Source: Qipengyuania proteolytica (GTDB taxonomy: Bacteria; Pseudomonadota; Alphaproteobacteria; Sphingomonadales; Sphingomonadaceae). Taken from it: a stretch of 64,000 nucleotides of DNA. The DNA is taken from NCBI RefSeq assembly GCF_019711565.1, contig NZ_JAIGNN010000002.1:930001-994000 (forward strand). The letters run 5' to 3'. Every line of letters begins with the position of its first letter. The first letter of the stretch is position 1. Below, piece by piece: positions 44,070 to 54,310 of this stretch. The notes below the pieces were generated by a model. That model saw only the letters and a list, made by a program, of their open reading frames with translations. It had not been told where the DNA came from and did not search any database. The position numbers were made by a program, and so were the translations under genes.

Positions 44070-45056
44070 TTGCGCGCCACCCCTGCCCGCGCGGGCGGCG
44101 GGCGCGAGCGGCACTTCCTCGTCGAAAAGGCGCGCGCGGCGATCGCCGAGGGGTCGCACAGCTTTGCCGCTGCGTCGAAGCTGTTCGACCGCGACACCCG
44201 CGAGCGCGCCTGGCTGCTCTACGCCTGGTGCCGCCGCTGCGACGACATCGCCGACAACCAGGACAAGGGCGGCCCGCTGGGCGACCAGGGCGACCTCAAG
44301 AACGCCGAGGACCGTGTTCAGGCGATCCGCGTGCTGACCAAGCGCGCGCTCGACGAGCAACCCACCGCCGATTTCGCCTTCGACGCCTTCGGTCTCGTCG
44401 CCGACGAGACTGGCATCGACTGGGACATGGCCAAGGACATGATCGGCGGCTTCGCGCTCGACGCCACGCGCTGGTCGCCGGCGACCGAAAGCGACATGAT
44501 GCGCTATTGCTATCACGTCGCCGGATCGGTCGGGATCATGATGGCGGTGGTCATGGGGGTAAGCAAGGAAGACGGCGAGACGCTCGACCGCGCCTGCGAC
44601 CTCGGCCTCGCCTTCCAGATCGCCAATATCGCGCGCGACATCGTGGAAGATGCCGAGGCCGGACGCTGCTACCTGCCCAAGAGCTGGCTCGACGCAATGG
44701 GGTGGGAAGCCGGCGAACACGCGCTGCCGGAAAACCGCTTCAGGCTCGCCGGCATGATGCCCCGCCTTATCGCGCTGATGGAAAAACACGAACAGGCCTC
44801 GAAACTGGGCGCGAAGAAGCTGCGCTTCCGCCAGCGCTGGGCGGTGCTGGCGGCGGCCAATATCTATGGCGCAATCGGGCGCAAGGTGCTGACCCGCGGG
44901 CAGCTCGCATGGGACCGGCGCGTACGGGTGAACGGGTTGGAGAAGAGTTGGCACGTCACGACCGCCTTCTTCGAGGCGCTGTGGAACCGCCCGACCCCGC
45001 CCGCCGAACCGATCCTGTGGAGCCGCCACGATTTCCGCCCCGTCGCGGGCTGGTAG
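44070..45056 (+). CDS. crtB: Phytoene synthase CrtB
   Basis: About 328 residues counted from TTG 44070. No in-frame ATG or GTG precedes it; the frame is open back through a CTG at 44037 that overlaps the LOG stop, so the true start is uncertain. The two Asp-rich motifs are clear: RRCDDIADNQD and the later IARDIVEDAEAGRCYLP, the squalene/phytoene synthase pattern. The enzyme condenses two geranylgeranyl diphosphates to phytoene, the first committed carotenoid step. It is the last gene of the crtY-crtI-LOG-crtB group. Confidence 0.93.
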   Translation: MRATPARAGGGRERHFLVEKARAAIAEGSHSFAAASKLFDRDTRERAWLLYAWCRRCDDIADNQDKGGPLGDQGDLKNAEDRVQAIRVLTKRALDEQPTADFAFDAFGLVADETGIDWDMAKDMIGGFALDATRWSPATESDMMRYCYHVAGSVGIMMAVVMGVSKEDGETLDRACDLGLAFQIANIARDIVEDAEAGRCYLPKSWLDAMGWEAGEHALPENRFRLAGMMPRLIALMEKHEQASKLGAKKLRFRQRWAVLAAANIYGAIGRKVLTRGQLAWDRRVRVNGLEKSWHVTTAFFEALWNRPTPPAEPILWSRHDFRPVAGW

Positions 45057-45092
45057 CTTGAACGCCCGCGACGGGGCGGCTAGCGAGCGTCC

Positions 45093-47087
<1,995 letters not shown>

Positions 47088-47191
47088 TGGCTTGCCGCCT
47101 CGAAGTACACTCCGGTCGTTCCGTTACAATCAATCCGGCCGGTTAGAGAGTATCGAGTCGCAGTGAAAAGAACGCATTGAGGAGAGACTCG

Positions 47192-47923
47192 ATGACGGCC
47201 CTGGCGACTTATCGTGACGACGTTCTTTACGGCACTTCGGACCCCGATGAAATTCGCGGCCTCGACGGCGACGACGTCATTTACGGCCGTGACGGCGACG
47301 ACGTTCTCTATGGCGGCAAGGGACATGACCGCCTCTACGGCGGCAAGGGCAACGATACGCTGTTCGGCGGCGAAGGGCGCGATGCCCTGTACGGCTATAA
47401 TGGCGACGACCTGATCTGGGGCGGCGACGGTCACGATCGACTCTATGGCGGCGACGGGCACGATACTCTCATTGGCGGATGGGGGAACGACGTGCTGGTC
47501 GGCGGCTTCGGGCTCGATACGCTCATCGGAGGCGCGGGTGACGACGTTCTGATCGGCGGTGCCTATGCCGATTATCTCACTGGTGGAGCCGGAGCGGACG
47601 TGTTCGTGTTCGTCGAAAAGGACGTCAGGTTCGCGGGCGACTGGGCCGATCTCGTCACCGATTTCTCGCAAGCCGAGGGCGATCTAATAGATTTGTCCGC
47701 TCTCAACCGACTGGGCGGCCATCCGGATACCCCGCTGACCTTCATCGGCAGCGCGCCCTTCTCCGGCAATGGCGGGGAGGTGCGTTTCGTCAACATTGGC
47801 GGCGAGACCGTGATCGAGATCGACGTACTCGGCTACGACAATCCGAACTACGGCGGGAACGGCGACTTCCAGTTCTTCCTGACCGGCGCGATCTCGCTCA
47901 CTGCGGGCGACTTCGTCCTCTGA
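47192..47923 (+). CDS. RTX calcium-binding repeat protein (secreted)
   Basis: 243 residues from ATG 47192, with gaggaga upstream. Residues about 15-135 are nearly uninterrupted nonapeptide repeats of the form GGxGxDxLxG, about 13 copies, which fold into a calcium-bound beta-roll. The C-terminal 100 residues (DVFVFVEKDV, DLVTDFSQAEGDLIDLSAL, ending TAGDFVL) match the serralysin-type C-terminal domain that carries the type I secretion signal. There is no catalytic domain. No transporter genes are nearby. It lies between the two carboxylase subunit genes with its own 104-base leader. Confidence 0.88.
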   Translation: MTALATYRDDVLYGTSDPDEIRGLDGDDVIYGRDGDDVLYGGKGHDRLYGGKGNDTLFGGEGRDALYGYNGDDLIWGGDGHDRLYGGDGHDTLIGGWGNDVLVGGFGLDTLIGGAGDDVLIGGAYADYLTGGAGADVFVFVEKDVRFAGDWADLVTDFSQAEGDLIDLSALNRLGGHPDTPLTFIGSAPFSGNGGEVRFVNIGGETVIEIDVLGYDNPNYGGNGDFQFFLTGAISLTAGDFVL

Positions 47924-47960
47924 CATCGCCACTCCCCTTCCGTCGCGATAGCGCGGTGCT

Positions 47961-49523
47961 ATGACGGCAGGCATGAGCTGGGAAAAAGAACTCGAGGAAC
48001 TGCGCCGCCGCGAGGCGCTGGCGGAGCAGATGGGCGGGCCGGACAAGGTCGGGCGCCAGCATTCGCGCGGTAAGATGGATGCCCGCGCGCGGCTCGCGGC
48101 GCTGGTCGACGAAGGCTCCTTCCGCGAGATCGGCAAGATCGCCGGGCGCGGCTCCTATGACGAGGACGGCAATCTCGAAAGCGTTCTGCCCGCCCCCTTC
48201 CTGTTCGGCAAGGCCCTGATCAATGGCCGCCCGGTGGTGGCCACTGCCGACGATTTCACCATTCGCGGCGGCGCGGCAGACGCCGGGATCAGCCGCAAGA
48301 TGGTGCAGGCGGAAAAGATGGCGCATGAGCTCAAGCTGCCCATCATCCGCATGATCGACGGCACCGGCGGCGGCGGTTCGGTCAAGACGCTGGAGATGAT
48401 CGGCGCGACCTATATTCCCGCGGTCCCCGGCTGGTCGGACGTGGTGAAAAACCTCGACACCGTACCGGTCGTTGCGCTCGCACTCGGCCCGACCGCGGGC
48501 CTCGGCGCGGCGCGGACGGTGGCGAGCCATTACTCGATCATGGTCAAGGGCCTCAGCCAGATCTTCGCCGCCGGGCCCGCCGTGGTCGATGGCCTTGGCG
48601 AGGCCTACAGGGGTCCCGAAGACCACCAGCAAGCGAAGGAGGATCTCGGCGGCAGCGGCATCCACACACGCAACGGCGTGGTCGACGACGAGGTCGGCAG
48701 CGAGGCCGAGGCCTTCGCCCGCGCGCGCCATTTCCTCAGCTTCATGCCCGAGCATGTCGGCCAGCTCGCCCGCCGCTCACTCTGCACCGATCCGGTCCAC
48801 CGGCGCGAGGAGGCGCTGCTCAGCCTCGTCCCGCGCGACGAGAAGCAGGTCTATTCGATGCGCCGTTGCCTCGACATGGTGTTCGACCAGGGCACCGTGT
48901 TCGAGATCGGCCGCATGTGGGGCCGCACCTGCATCACCGCGCTCGCCCGGCTCGACGGCTGGCCGGTGATGGTGCTGGCGAGCGACCCGAGCTATCTCGG
49001 CGGCAGTTGGGACGCCAAGACCAGCGAGAAGGTCGAACGCTTCGTCAAGCTGGCAGATCAGTTCCGCCTGCCGATCGTCCACCTCGTCGACAACCCCGGC
49101 TTCATGATCGGGCGCAAGGCGGAGATGGCGGGCACGATCCGTTATGGCGTGCAGGCGATGAACGCGATCTACAAGGCGAGTGTGCCGCTCGCGTCCATCG
49201 TGTTGCGCCGTGCGTACGGGATCGCCGGCAGCGCGATGAGCAATGCCGAAACTTACCAGTACCGCTATTGCTGGCCATCGGGCGATTGGGGGAGCCTGCC
49301 GATCGCGGGCGGGCTGGAGGTCGCCTACAAGTCCGAACTCGAAGCCGCAGAGGACCCCGCTGCCCAACTGGCCGCCATCCGCGAACGGCTCGACAAGGTC
49401 ACCTCACCCTTCCGCAGCGCGGAACGCTTCAATGTCGAGGACATCATCGACCCGCGCGACACTCGCCCGCTTCTGTGCGAATTCGCCGGGCTGGCCTGGC
49501 GCAGACTGGAGAGCGAGAACTAA
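47961..49523 (+). CDS. Acyl-CoA carboxylase beta subunit (carboxyltransferase)
   Basis: 520 residues, with a possible alternative ATG at 47973. A carboxyltransferase domain of the AccD/PccB/MccB group: the N-terminal half has KMDARARLAALVDEGSFREI, GTGGGGSVKTLEM and GPTAGLGAARTV; the C-terminal half has PGFMIGRKAEMAGTIRYG and ASIVLRRAYGIAGSAM. The acyl-CoA substrate is uncertain (propionyl-, methylcrotonyl- or another). It pairs with the alpha gene at 45093. It overlaps the convergent MFS gene by four bases. Confidence 0.88.
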   Translation: MTAGMSWEKELEELRRREALAEQMGGPDKVGRQHSRGKMDARARLAALVDEGSFREIGKIAGRGSYDEDGNLESVLPAPFLFGKALINGRPVVATADDFTIRGGAADAGISRKMVQAEKMAHELKLPIIRMIDGTGGGGSVKTLEMIGATYIPAVPGWSDVVKNLDTVPVVALALGPTAGLGAARTVASHYSIMVKGLSQIFAAGPAVVDGLGEAYRGPEDHQQAKEDLGGSGIHTRNGVVDDEVGSEAEAFARARHFLSFMPEHVGQLARRSLCTDPVHRREEALLSLVPRDEKQVYSMRRCLDMVFDQGTVFEIGRMWGRTCITALARLDGWPVMVLASDPSYLGGSWDAKTSEKVERFVKLADQFRLPIVHLVDNPGFMIGRKAEMAGTIRYGVQAMNAIYKASVPLASIVLRRAYGIAGSAMSNAETYQYRYCWPSGDWGSLPIAGGLEVAYKSELEAAEDPAAQLAAIRERLDKVTSPFRSAERFNVEDIIDPRDTRPLLCEFAGLAWRRLESEN

Positions 49524-50758
49524 GCCTCTTCGGGCTCGGGCGGGCCGAACAGCGATCCGCGTTCGCTGAACAGCACGAAGACCAGGCTGAGCACGGCGGT
49601 GGCCAGCAGCGCCGTCGCCAGCGGGCGGGCGGTCCCGTCGTAGAGATAGCCGACGTAGGCACCCAGCGCCGCGCCACTGGTCATTCGCAGGAAGCCCTGC
49701 GCGGAAGAGGCCGCGCCCGCGATGTGCTTGAACGGCTGAAGCGCGATCGAGCCGAAATTCGCACCGATGAAACCGAGCAGGCTCATGTTCGCGGCCATGA
49801 GCGGCACGAAGGTCCACAGCGTCTCGTCGGGCTGGTTGGCGTAATAGAGTTGCGCTGCCGCCACGGCGATGAAAGCGAAGAGCGCCACATGGCTGACGCG
49901 GCGGGCGCCGAAGCGCTCGACTATACGGCTGTTCGACCAGTTGGCGATTGCCATGCAGCCAGCGCAGATCGCGAAAATCAGCGGGAAGCGGTCGCCCGCG
50001 CCGAAGGCCTCGCCGATCAGCTGCTGCGAGGAATTGATGAAACCGAACAGCCCCCCGAAGACCAGCGCGCTGCCGAGCGTGTAGCCGATCGTCTCGCGCA
50101 GGGTGATCGCCGCCTTCATGTTGCGCGCGATCACGGGGATGCGGATCTCCTGCTTGTCTTCTTCATGCAGGGTCTCGGGCAGGCGGACATAGACCCACGC
50201 GGTCATCGCCACGCCGGCCACCGCCATGGCCCCGAAGATATGGCGCCAGTCGCCGAACAGGATCAGTACGCCCTGCCCGATGCTCGGCGCGACCGCAGGC
50301 ACCAGCAGGAAGATGACGAAGATCAGGCTCATCAGCCGCGCCATCTTGTCGCCGCCCACACGGTCGCGGATGATCGCCGGCGGCAATGCGATGATGCCGG
50401 CGGCAAAGAACCCCTGCAACGCCCGCAGCACGATCAACATGTCGAAACTCGTCGCCAGAGCGCAGGCGATCGACAGCGTGATGTAGAAGAACAGCGCGGT
50501 GAAGAGGACCGGCCGGCGTCCGTAGCGGTCGGCAAAGGCGCCGGGCACCAGCGTGCCGATACCGGCGGCCAGAAGATAGGCCCCGACCACGAACTGGCGG
50601 TTGTTACCCTGCGCGCCGAGATCGCCCGCAAGGACGTCCAGCGCCGGGAGGATGGCATCGATCCCGAAGGCGTTGCACGCCATCAGCAGCGCCATCATCC
50701 AGATCAGCTCGCGCTCTCCGATGGGCGTACGACTGGCCGCGCTGGAAGGCGCCCGCAT
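49520..50758 (-). CDS. Bcr/CflA-type MFS drug exporter
   Basis: 412 residues from ATG 50758; the frame is open farther upstream, so the start is a choice by homology with IGERELIWMMALLMA as the beginning of TM1. Twelve membrane segments are predicted. The MFS motif A appears as GAFADRYGRRPVL and motif C-like residues follow. FGIDAILPALDVLAGDLG is the usual N-terminal signature of Bcr/CflA transporters. The substrate is unknown. It overlaps the carboxylase beta gene at its end and is divergent from dinB. Confidence 0.88.
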   Translation of the reverse strand: MRAPSSAASRTPIGERELIWMMALLMACNAFGIDAILPALDVLAGDLGAQGNNRQFVVGAYLLAAGIGTLVPGAFADRYGRRPVLFTALFFYITLSIACALATSFDMLIVLRALQGFFAAGIIALPPAIIRDRVGGDKMARLMSLIFVIFLLVPAVAPSIGQGVLILFGDWRHIFGAMAVAGVAMTAWVYVRLPETLHEEDKQEIRIPVIARNMKAAITLRETIGYTLGSALVFGGLFGFINSSQQLIGEAFGAGDRFPLIFAICAGCMAIANWSNSRIVERFGARRVSHVALFAFIAVAAAQLYYANQPDETLWTFVPLMAANMSLLGFIGANFGSIALQPFKHIAGAASSAQGFLRMTSGAALGAYVGYLYDGTARPLATALLATAVLSLVFVLFSERGSLFGPPEPEEA

Positions 50759-50855
50759 GGCTTCGCCGGAAGCGTAATGGTCATTTCGCACCTGCACAAA
50801 ATGCCGGGTGCCGCACAAGGTTCCGCTTTGCAACCCGTTCGCCTATCTTTCATGC

Positions 50856-51974
50856 ATGACAGACCGGGTCGAGAGCGATGACGAAGGCGAGGCGGACGGC
50901 CTGCGCAAGATCATCCATGTCGACATGGACGCCTTCTTCGCCAGCGTCGAGCAGCGCGACAATCCGGACCTGAAGGGCAAGCCCGTCGCCGTCGGCGGGT
51001 CGAGCGGGCGCGGCGTAGTGGCCGCCGCCAGTTACGAGGCACGCAAGTTCGGCGTGCGCAGCGCCATGCCCTCGGTCACCGCCAAACGGCTGTGCCCGGA
51101 CCTGATCTTCGTGAAGAGCCGGTTCGATGCCTATCGCGAGGTCAGCCAGCAGATCCGCGCGATTTTCCGCCACCACACCGACCTCGTCGAACCGCTCAGC
51201 CTCGACGAGGCGTATCTCGACGTGACCGAGGACAAGCTCGGCATCGGCAGCGCAACCCGCATCGCCGAGCTGATCCGGCAGGAAATCCGCGCCAAGACGA
51301 AGCTCACCGCCAGCGCCGGGGTGAGCTACAACAAGTTCCTCGCCAAGATCGCCAGCGACCAGAACAAGCCCGACGGCCTGTGCGTGATTCGGCCGGGCGA
51401 AGGCGCGGAGTTCGTGGCGGGACTTCCCATCCGGCGGTTCCACGGCGTCGGACCGAAGGGCGCGGAGAAGATGGCGCGGCTGGGGATCGAGACCGGCGGC
51501 GACCTCGCGCAGAAGGACATCGAGTGGCTGCGCGCCCATTTCGGCAGCTTTGCAGATTACCTCTACCGCGCAGCGCGCGGCATCGACCTCAGACCCGTGC
51601 GATCGAGCCGCATCCGCAAGTCCGTCGGCGGGGAGCGCACCTTCAGCCGCGACCTTTCGTCGGGCAGCGAGCTTCGCGAGACGATGGAGGACATCATCGA
51701 CATCGTGTGGGGATATATCGAGCGGGCCGAAGCCAGGGGGCGCACGGTCACGCTGAAGATGAAATACACCGATTTCCAGATTTTCAGCCGCGCGAAGACG
51801 GTCGACCGGCTGATCGCAGACAAGGCCGAATTCGCCGCTATCGGCCGCGGATTGCTGGAAGACGTATTGCCTCTCCCCATGCCGATCCGGCTGATGGGGC
51901 TGACCCTGTCGAAGCTGGAAGGCGCGAACGAGCGGGACGAGCGGCGACCCGACGCACAGCTTTCGCTGCTCTAG
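50856..51974 (+). CDS. dinB: DNA polymerase IV (DinB)
   Basis: 372 residues from ATG 50856. The Y-family catalytic motifs HVDMDAFFASVEQ and VEPLSLDEAYLDVT are complete, along with KFLAKIASDQNKPDG and the HhH region FHGVGPKGAEKM. The C-terminus ends QLSLL, a beta-clamp binding motif. It performs error-prone translesion synthesis. I found no correctly spaced alphaproteobacterial LexA box (GTTC-N7-GTTC) before it. It overlaps the end of the convergent NUDIX gene by four bases. Confidence 0.95.
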   Translation: MTDRVESDDEGEADGLRKIIHVDMDAFFASVEQRDNPDLKGKPVAVGGSSGRGVVAAASYEARKFGVRSAMPSVTAKRLCPDLIFVKSRFDAYREVSQQIRAIFRHHTDLVEPLSLDEAYLDVTEDKLGIGSATRIAELIRQEIRAKTKLTASAGVSYNKFLAKIASDQNKPDGLCVIRPGEGAEFVAGLPIRRFHGVGPKGAEKMARLGIETGGDLAQKDIEWLRAHFGSFADYLYRAARGIDLRPVRSSRIRKSVGGERTFSRDLSSGSELRETMEDIIDIVWGYIERAEARGRTVTLKMKYTDFQIFSRAKTVDRLIADKAEFAAIGRGLLEDVLPLPMPIRLMGLTLSKLEGANERDERRPDAQLSLL

Positions 51975-52441
51975 GTCCTTCGCGCCTGCCACAGCGCGAG
52001 CCTCGCCCTGGTGCGCGGGCCGAGCGGTTCGGGCAGCGAATGCACGGGAAAAAAGCGCGCCTCAATCACCTCGCGACCGTCGGGCCGGGGCATATCATCG
52101 ACCACGCCGTCGAAAATATGCGCGCGGTGCGGAGCGCCGGAAAGCTCCTCCTCGATCACACCGAGCAGTCGCAGCCCCTCGACGGCGCAATCGGTCTCCT
52201 CGCGCAGTTCACGGCGGGCGGCGTCTTCGGGCGTTTCCTTGCGGCCGATACCGCCACCGGGGAAATACCAGCCGGCCGGGCCGTAGCTGTGCCTCACCAA
52301 CAGGATCTGGCCGTCCAGGTCGCGCGCGATCACGCTGACGCCCTCCCCCGTCACGCCGCGCCACTTGCGCCAGTGATGGCGCAGGCGATGGGCGATCCTG
52401 AGCGCCGTCCGATAGAGCGGCGCGGGGATCAGGCGAAGCAT
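51971..52441 (-). CDS. NUDIX hydrolase
   Basis: 156 residues from ATG 52441. The open frame continues far upstream but that part is a shadow of the pgl gene. The Nudix box is GGGIGRKETPEDAARRELRE followed by ETDC, with Asp in place of the final Gly. A basic N-terminal segment (RIAHRLRHHWRKWR) precedes the domain. These enzymes cleave nucleoside-diphosphate derivatives; the substrate is unknown. Its start overlaps the end of pgl by 13 bases, so the two are probably translated together. Confidence 0.88.
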   Translation of the reverse strand: MLRLIPAPLYRTALRIAHRLRHHWRKWRGVTGEGVSVIARDLDGQILLVRHSYGPAGWYFPGGGIGRKETPEDAARRELREETDCAVEGLRLLGVIEEELSGAPHRAHIFDGVVDDMPRPDGREVIEARFFPVHSLPEPLGPRTRARLALWQARRT

Positions 52442-53049
52442 GTCACCGGCTGACTGGCCGCGCCCAGCAGGCGCGCAACCGGAAGGTCGCTGTCTCCGGC
52501 AAGTGCTGCATCGAACACGGCCCGCTTGTCGGCCCCGCGCATGACGAAGACGATCCCGTCGCTGTCGAGCAGCGCGGGGATGGTCAGGCTGATGCGGTCG
52601 AACGGTGCTTCGGGCGGCAGCGGGTCGGGCGTGAGGCGCAGGATCGCGCGCGGATCGTCGACCTGCGGGTCGGTGTTCGGGAACAGCGAGGCGATATGCC
52701 CATCGGCGCCCATGCCGAGCCAGGCGAGGTCGAAATGCGGAACCGCCTCCATCACGCTCAGCGTCACCACTTCCGCCCCCGCCGGTTCGAACAGCGCCCG
52801 CAGCTTGCCGGTGTTGGAGGCCTCGTGATCCTCGGGCACGATCCGGTCGTCCCCCGGCCAGACCACAAGCCGCGACCAGTCGAGATCGGCCTCGAGCAAT
52901 TTCTCCATGATCGGGAACGGCGTCGATCCGCCGGGCACGGTGATCGTCACCGGCCCCTCGCGCGCGGCCATGGCGGCGCCGAGCCGCTCTGCAAACCATG
53001 CGGCGATGTCGGCGTCGCTCGCGTTCTCGATGATCGTTACGTCAGCCAT
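52429..53049 (-). CDS. pgl: 6-phosphogluconolactonase
   Basis: 206 residues from ATG 53049. The NagB/RpiA-like fold has VPGGSTPFPIMEKLLE near the N-terminus, WPGDDRIVPEDHEASNTGKLR and the family signature LGMGADGHIASLFP. It hydrolyses 6-phosphogluconolactone in the pentose phosphate or Entner-Doudoroff route. Zwf and edd, often adjacent, are not present. It is upstream of and overlapping the NUDIX gene, and downstream of dps on the same strand with a hairpin between. Confidence 0.93.
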   Translation of the reverse strand: MADVTIIENASDADIAAWFAERLGAAMAAREGPVTITVPGGSTPFPIMEKLLEADLDWSRLVVWPGDDRIVPEDHEASNTGKLRALFEPAGAEVVTLSVMEAVPHFDLAWLGMGADGHIASLFPNTDPQVDDPRAILRLTPDPLPPEAPFDRISLTIPALLDSDGIVFVMRGADKRAVFDAALAGDSDLPVARLLGAASQPVTCFA

Positions 53050-53066
53050 GCCGCCCTGATACACGA

Positions 53067-53098
53067 AGGCCGCCCGCGCCCAAGAGCGAAGGCGGCCT
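53067..53098 (-). terminator. Hairpin between dps and pgl
   Basis: AGGCCGCC pairs with GGCGGCCT (53067-53074 with 53091-53098). On the minus strand it follows the dps stop by 18 bases, but only TTCGTG follows the stem, so termination would be weak. Confidence 0.4.
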
Positions 53099-53115
53099 GA
53101 CGCATAGCTATTCGC

Positions 53116-53577
53116 TTACTTCGAGGTCTGGTTGAGGAACCAGATCCGCTCTTCGGTCTGGTCGATCCAGTCGTCGACGATACCGCTAGTGGCGTTGTCG
53201 CCCACCTCTTCCGCGGCCTCCTTCACCTCGCCGAGGCGCTTGTGGAGCAGCATGTTGCCGTCGCGCAGTTCGGCGACCATCACGTCGGCGGTGATCGTCA
53301 CGTCGTCCTGGTCCTTGATCCGGGTTTGGGACGCGATCGTGCCGATCGAAGTCAGCGTGTATTCGTCGTTCTTGCGCACGCGCTCGCCGATCGCATCGAC
53401 CGTGCCGATAAGCTGCGCGGCCTGTTCGTCGAACAGCAAGTGAAGATCGCGAAAGCGCGGGCCTGCGACGTGCCAATGGAAGTTCTTGGTCTTCATGTAG
53501 AGCGCCAGCGTATCCGCGAGCGCGCCATTGAGAGCGGTCACGAGACCGGCTTTTGCGTTGTTGCCGAGTTCGGCCAT
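53116..53577 (-). CDS. dps: Dps-family ferritin-like DNA protection protein
   Basis: 153 residues from ATG 53577, with aaggga upstream. The ferroxidase-site residues lie in KNFHWHVAGPRFRDLHLLFDEQ, and the four-helix bundle continues to the end (WIDQTEERIWFLNQTSK). A dodecamer stores iron and limits oxidative damage. An EcfG-like promoter lies upstream, which would place it under the alphaproteobacterial general stress response. Confidence 0.94.
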   Translation of the reverse strand: MAELGNNAKAGLVTALNGALADTLALYMKTKNFHWHVAGPRFRDLHLLFDEQAAQLIGTVDAIGERVRKNDEYTLTSIGTIASQTRIKDQDDVTITADVMVAELRDGNMLLHKRLGEVKEAAEEVGDNATSGIVDDWIDQTEERIWFLNQTSK

Positions 53578-53614
53578 GATGATTTCCCTTTTTCGAATAT
53601 GTGTGCACTGCAAC

Positions 53615-53640
53615 AACGAGAGGGACGCCCTCAGGTTTCC
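53615..53640 (-). promoter_or_regulatory. Candidate EcfG (general stress) promoter for dps
   Basis: On the minus strand GGAAAC (53635-53640) and CGTT (53615-53618) are separated by 16 bases, close to the GGAAC-N16/17-CGTT form used by EcfG sigma factors. The predicted start site would be about 30 bases before the dps ATG. Spacing is right; the -35 element has one extra A. Confidence 0.5.
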
Positions 53641-53667
53641 CGACGAAAGCCTGTCGCCGTGATCGCC

Positions 53668-54231
53668 TTATCCGATCAGTCCCCGCGCGGTCAGGGCGAG
53701 CCAGATCGCGAGCAGGAACAGGATCGCAGCAAGGCCGAGCCGCAACGCGCGCAGCGGCAGGCGGCTCGATAGCGCGCCGCCCAGCGCCCAGCCGACCGCG
53801 ACAGCCGCCGCACCCCCCAATGCGCCCCCCGCCCCGGCCAGCATGGGTGAGGCCAAGGCCACCGCAAAGGCGGCGACGAGGAAGCGCGAGGCATCGGTCA
53901 GCTGGCGCAGGAACAGCACGAGGGCGACCGCAAACAGCGAACGGGTCGGCTCGACCGGGGTCGTCTCGCGATTGGGCCAGGCACACTCGAACACGGCCAG
54001 CAGCATCGCGATGGCGACGAACATGGTCGAGGCATCGCGCGACAGGTCCTGCGCCAGCCGCCCGCCGAACCACGCCGCGATAAACGCCGTCATGGCGGCG
54101 CTAGCCACAGCGATCAATAGCAACGGCAGCGACGGCCCGAGCCGCGCCCTCAGCCCCGCAACCAGCAACTGGTCGCGCGAGCCCGTCGCGGCAACAAAAC
54201 TGGCGACCATGGCGAACAGGAAAGGCGTCAC
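53668..54231 (-). CDS. UPF0016/GDT1-like membrane protein with degenerate motifs
   Basis: 187 residues from GTG 54231 (ATG at 54210 and 54267 are alternatives). Six hydrophobic segments form two similar halves, as in UPF0016/TMEM165 proteins, which move Mn2+ or Ca2+ using two ExGD(K/R)(S/T) motifs. Here the corresponding positions read AATGSRDQL (first half) and LRQLTDASR (second half), so the acidic Glu is lost in both. Placement in the family is by fold pattern and local similarity; ion transport may be altered or lost. Divergent from the SDR gene and downstream of it lies dps. Confidence 0.62.
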   Translation of the reverse strand: MTPFLFAMVASFVAATGSRDQLLVAGLRARLGPSLPLLLIAVASAAMTAFIAAWFGGRLAQDLSRDASTMFVAIAMLLAVFECAWPNRETTPVEPTRSLFAVALVLFLRQLTDASRFLVAAFAVALASPMLAGAGGALGGAAAVAVGWALGGALSSRLPLRALRLGLAAILFLLAIWLALTARGLIG

Positions 54232-54310
54232 GCGAAAACCGGCTCCTCTGGCTTGCGGCTGCGGCATGCGATAGCACGGCTTGCAGACAAGCAAAGCGTG
54301 GGAGAGCATC

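Noticed and set aside
50808-50855. LexA box before dinB
   Set aside because: Two GTTC elements are present but 13 bases apart instead of 7.
52442-52999. N-terminal extension of the NUDIX frame
   Set aside because: The extra residues are Arg/Gly-rich and overlap pgl in another frame; ATG 52441 gives the normal family length.
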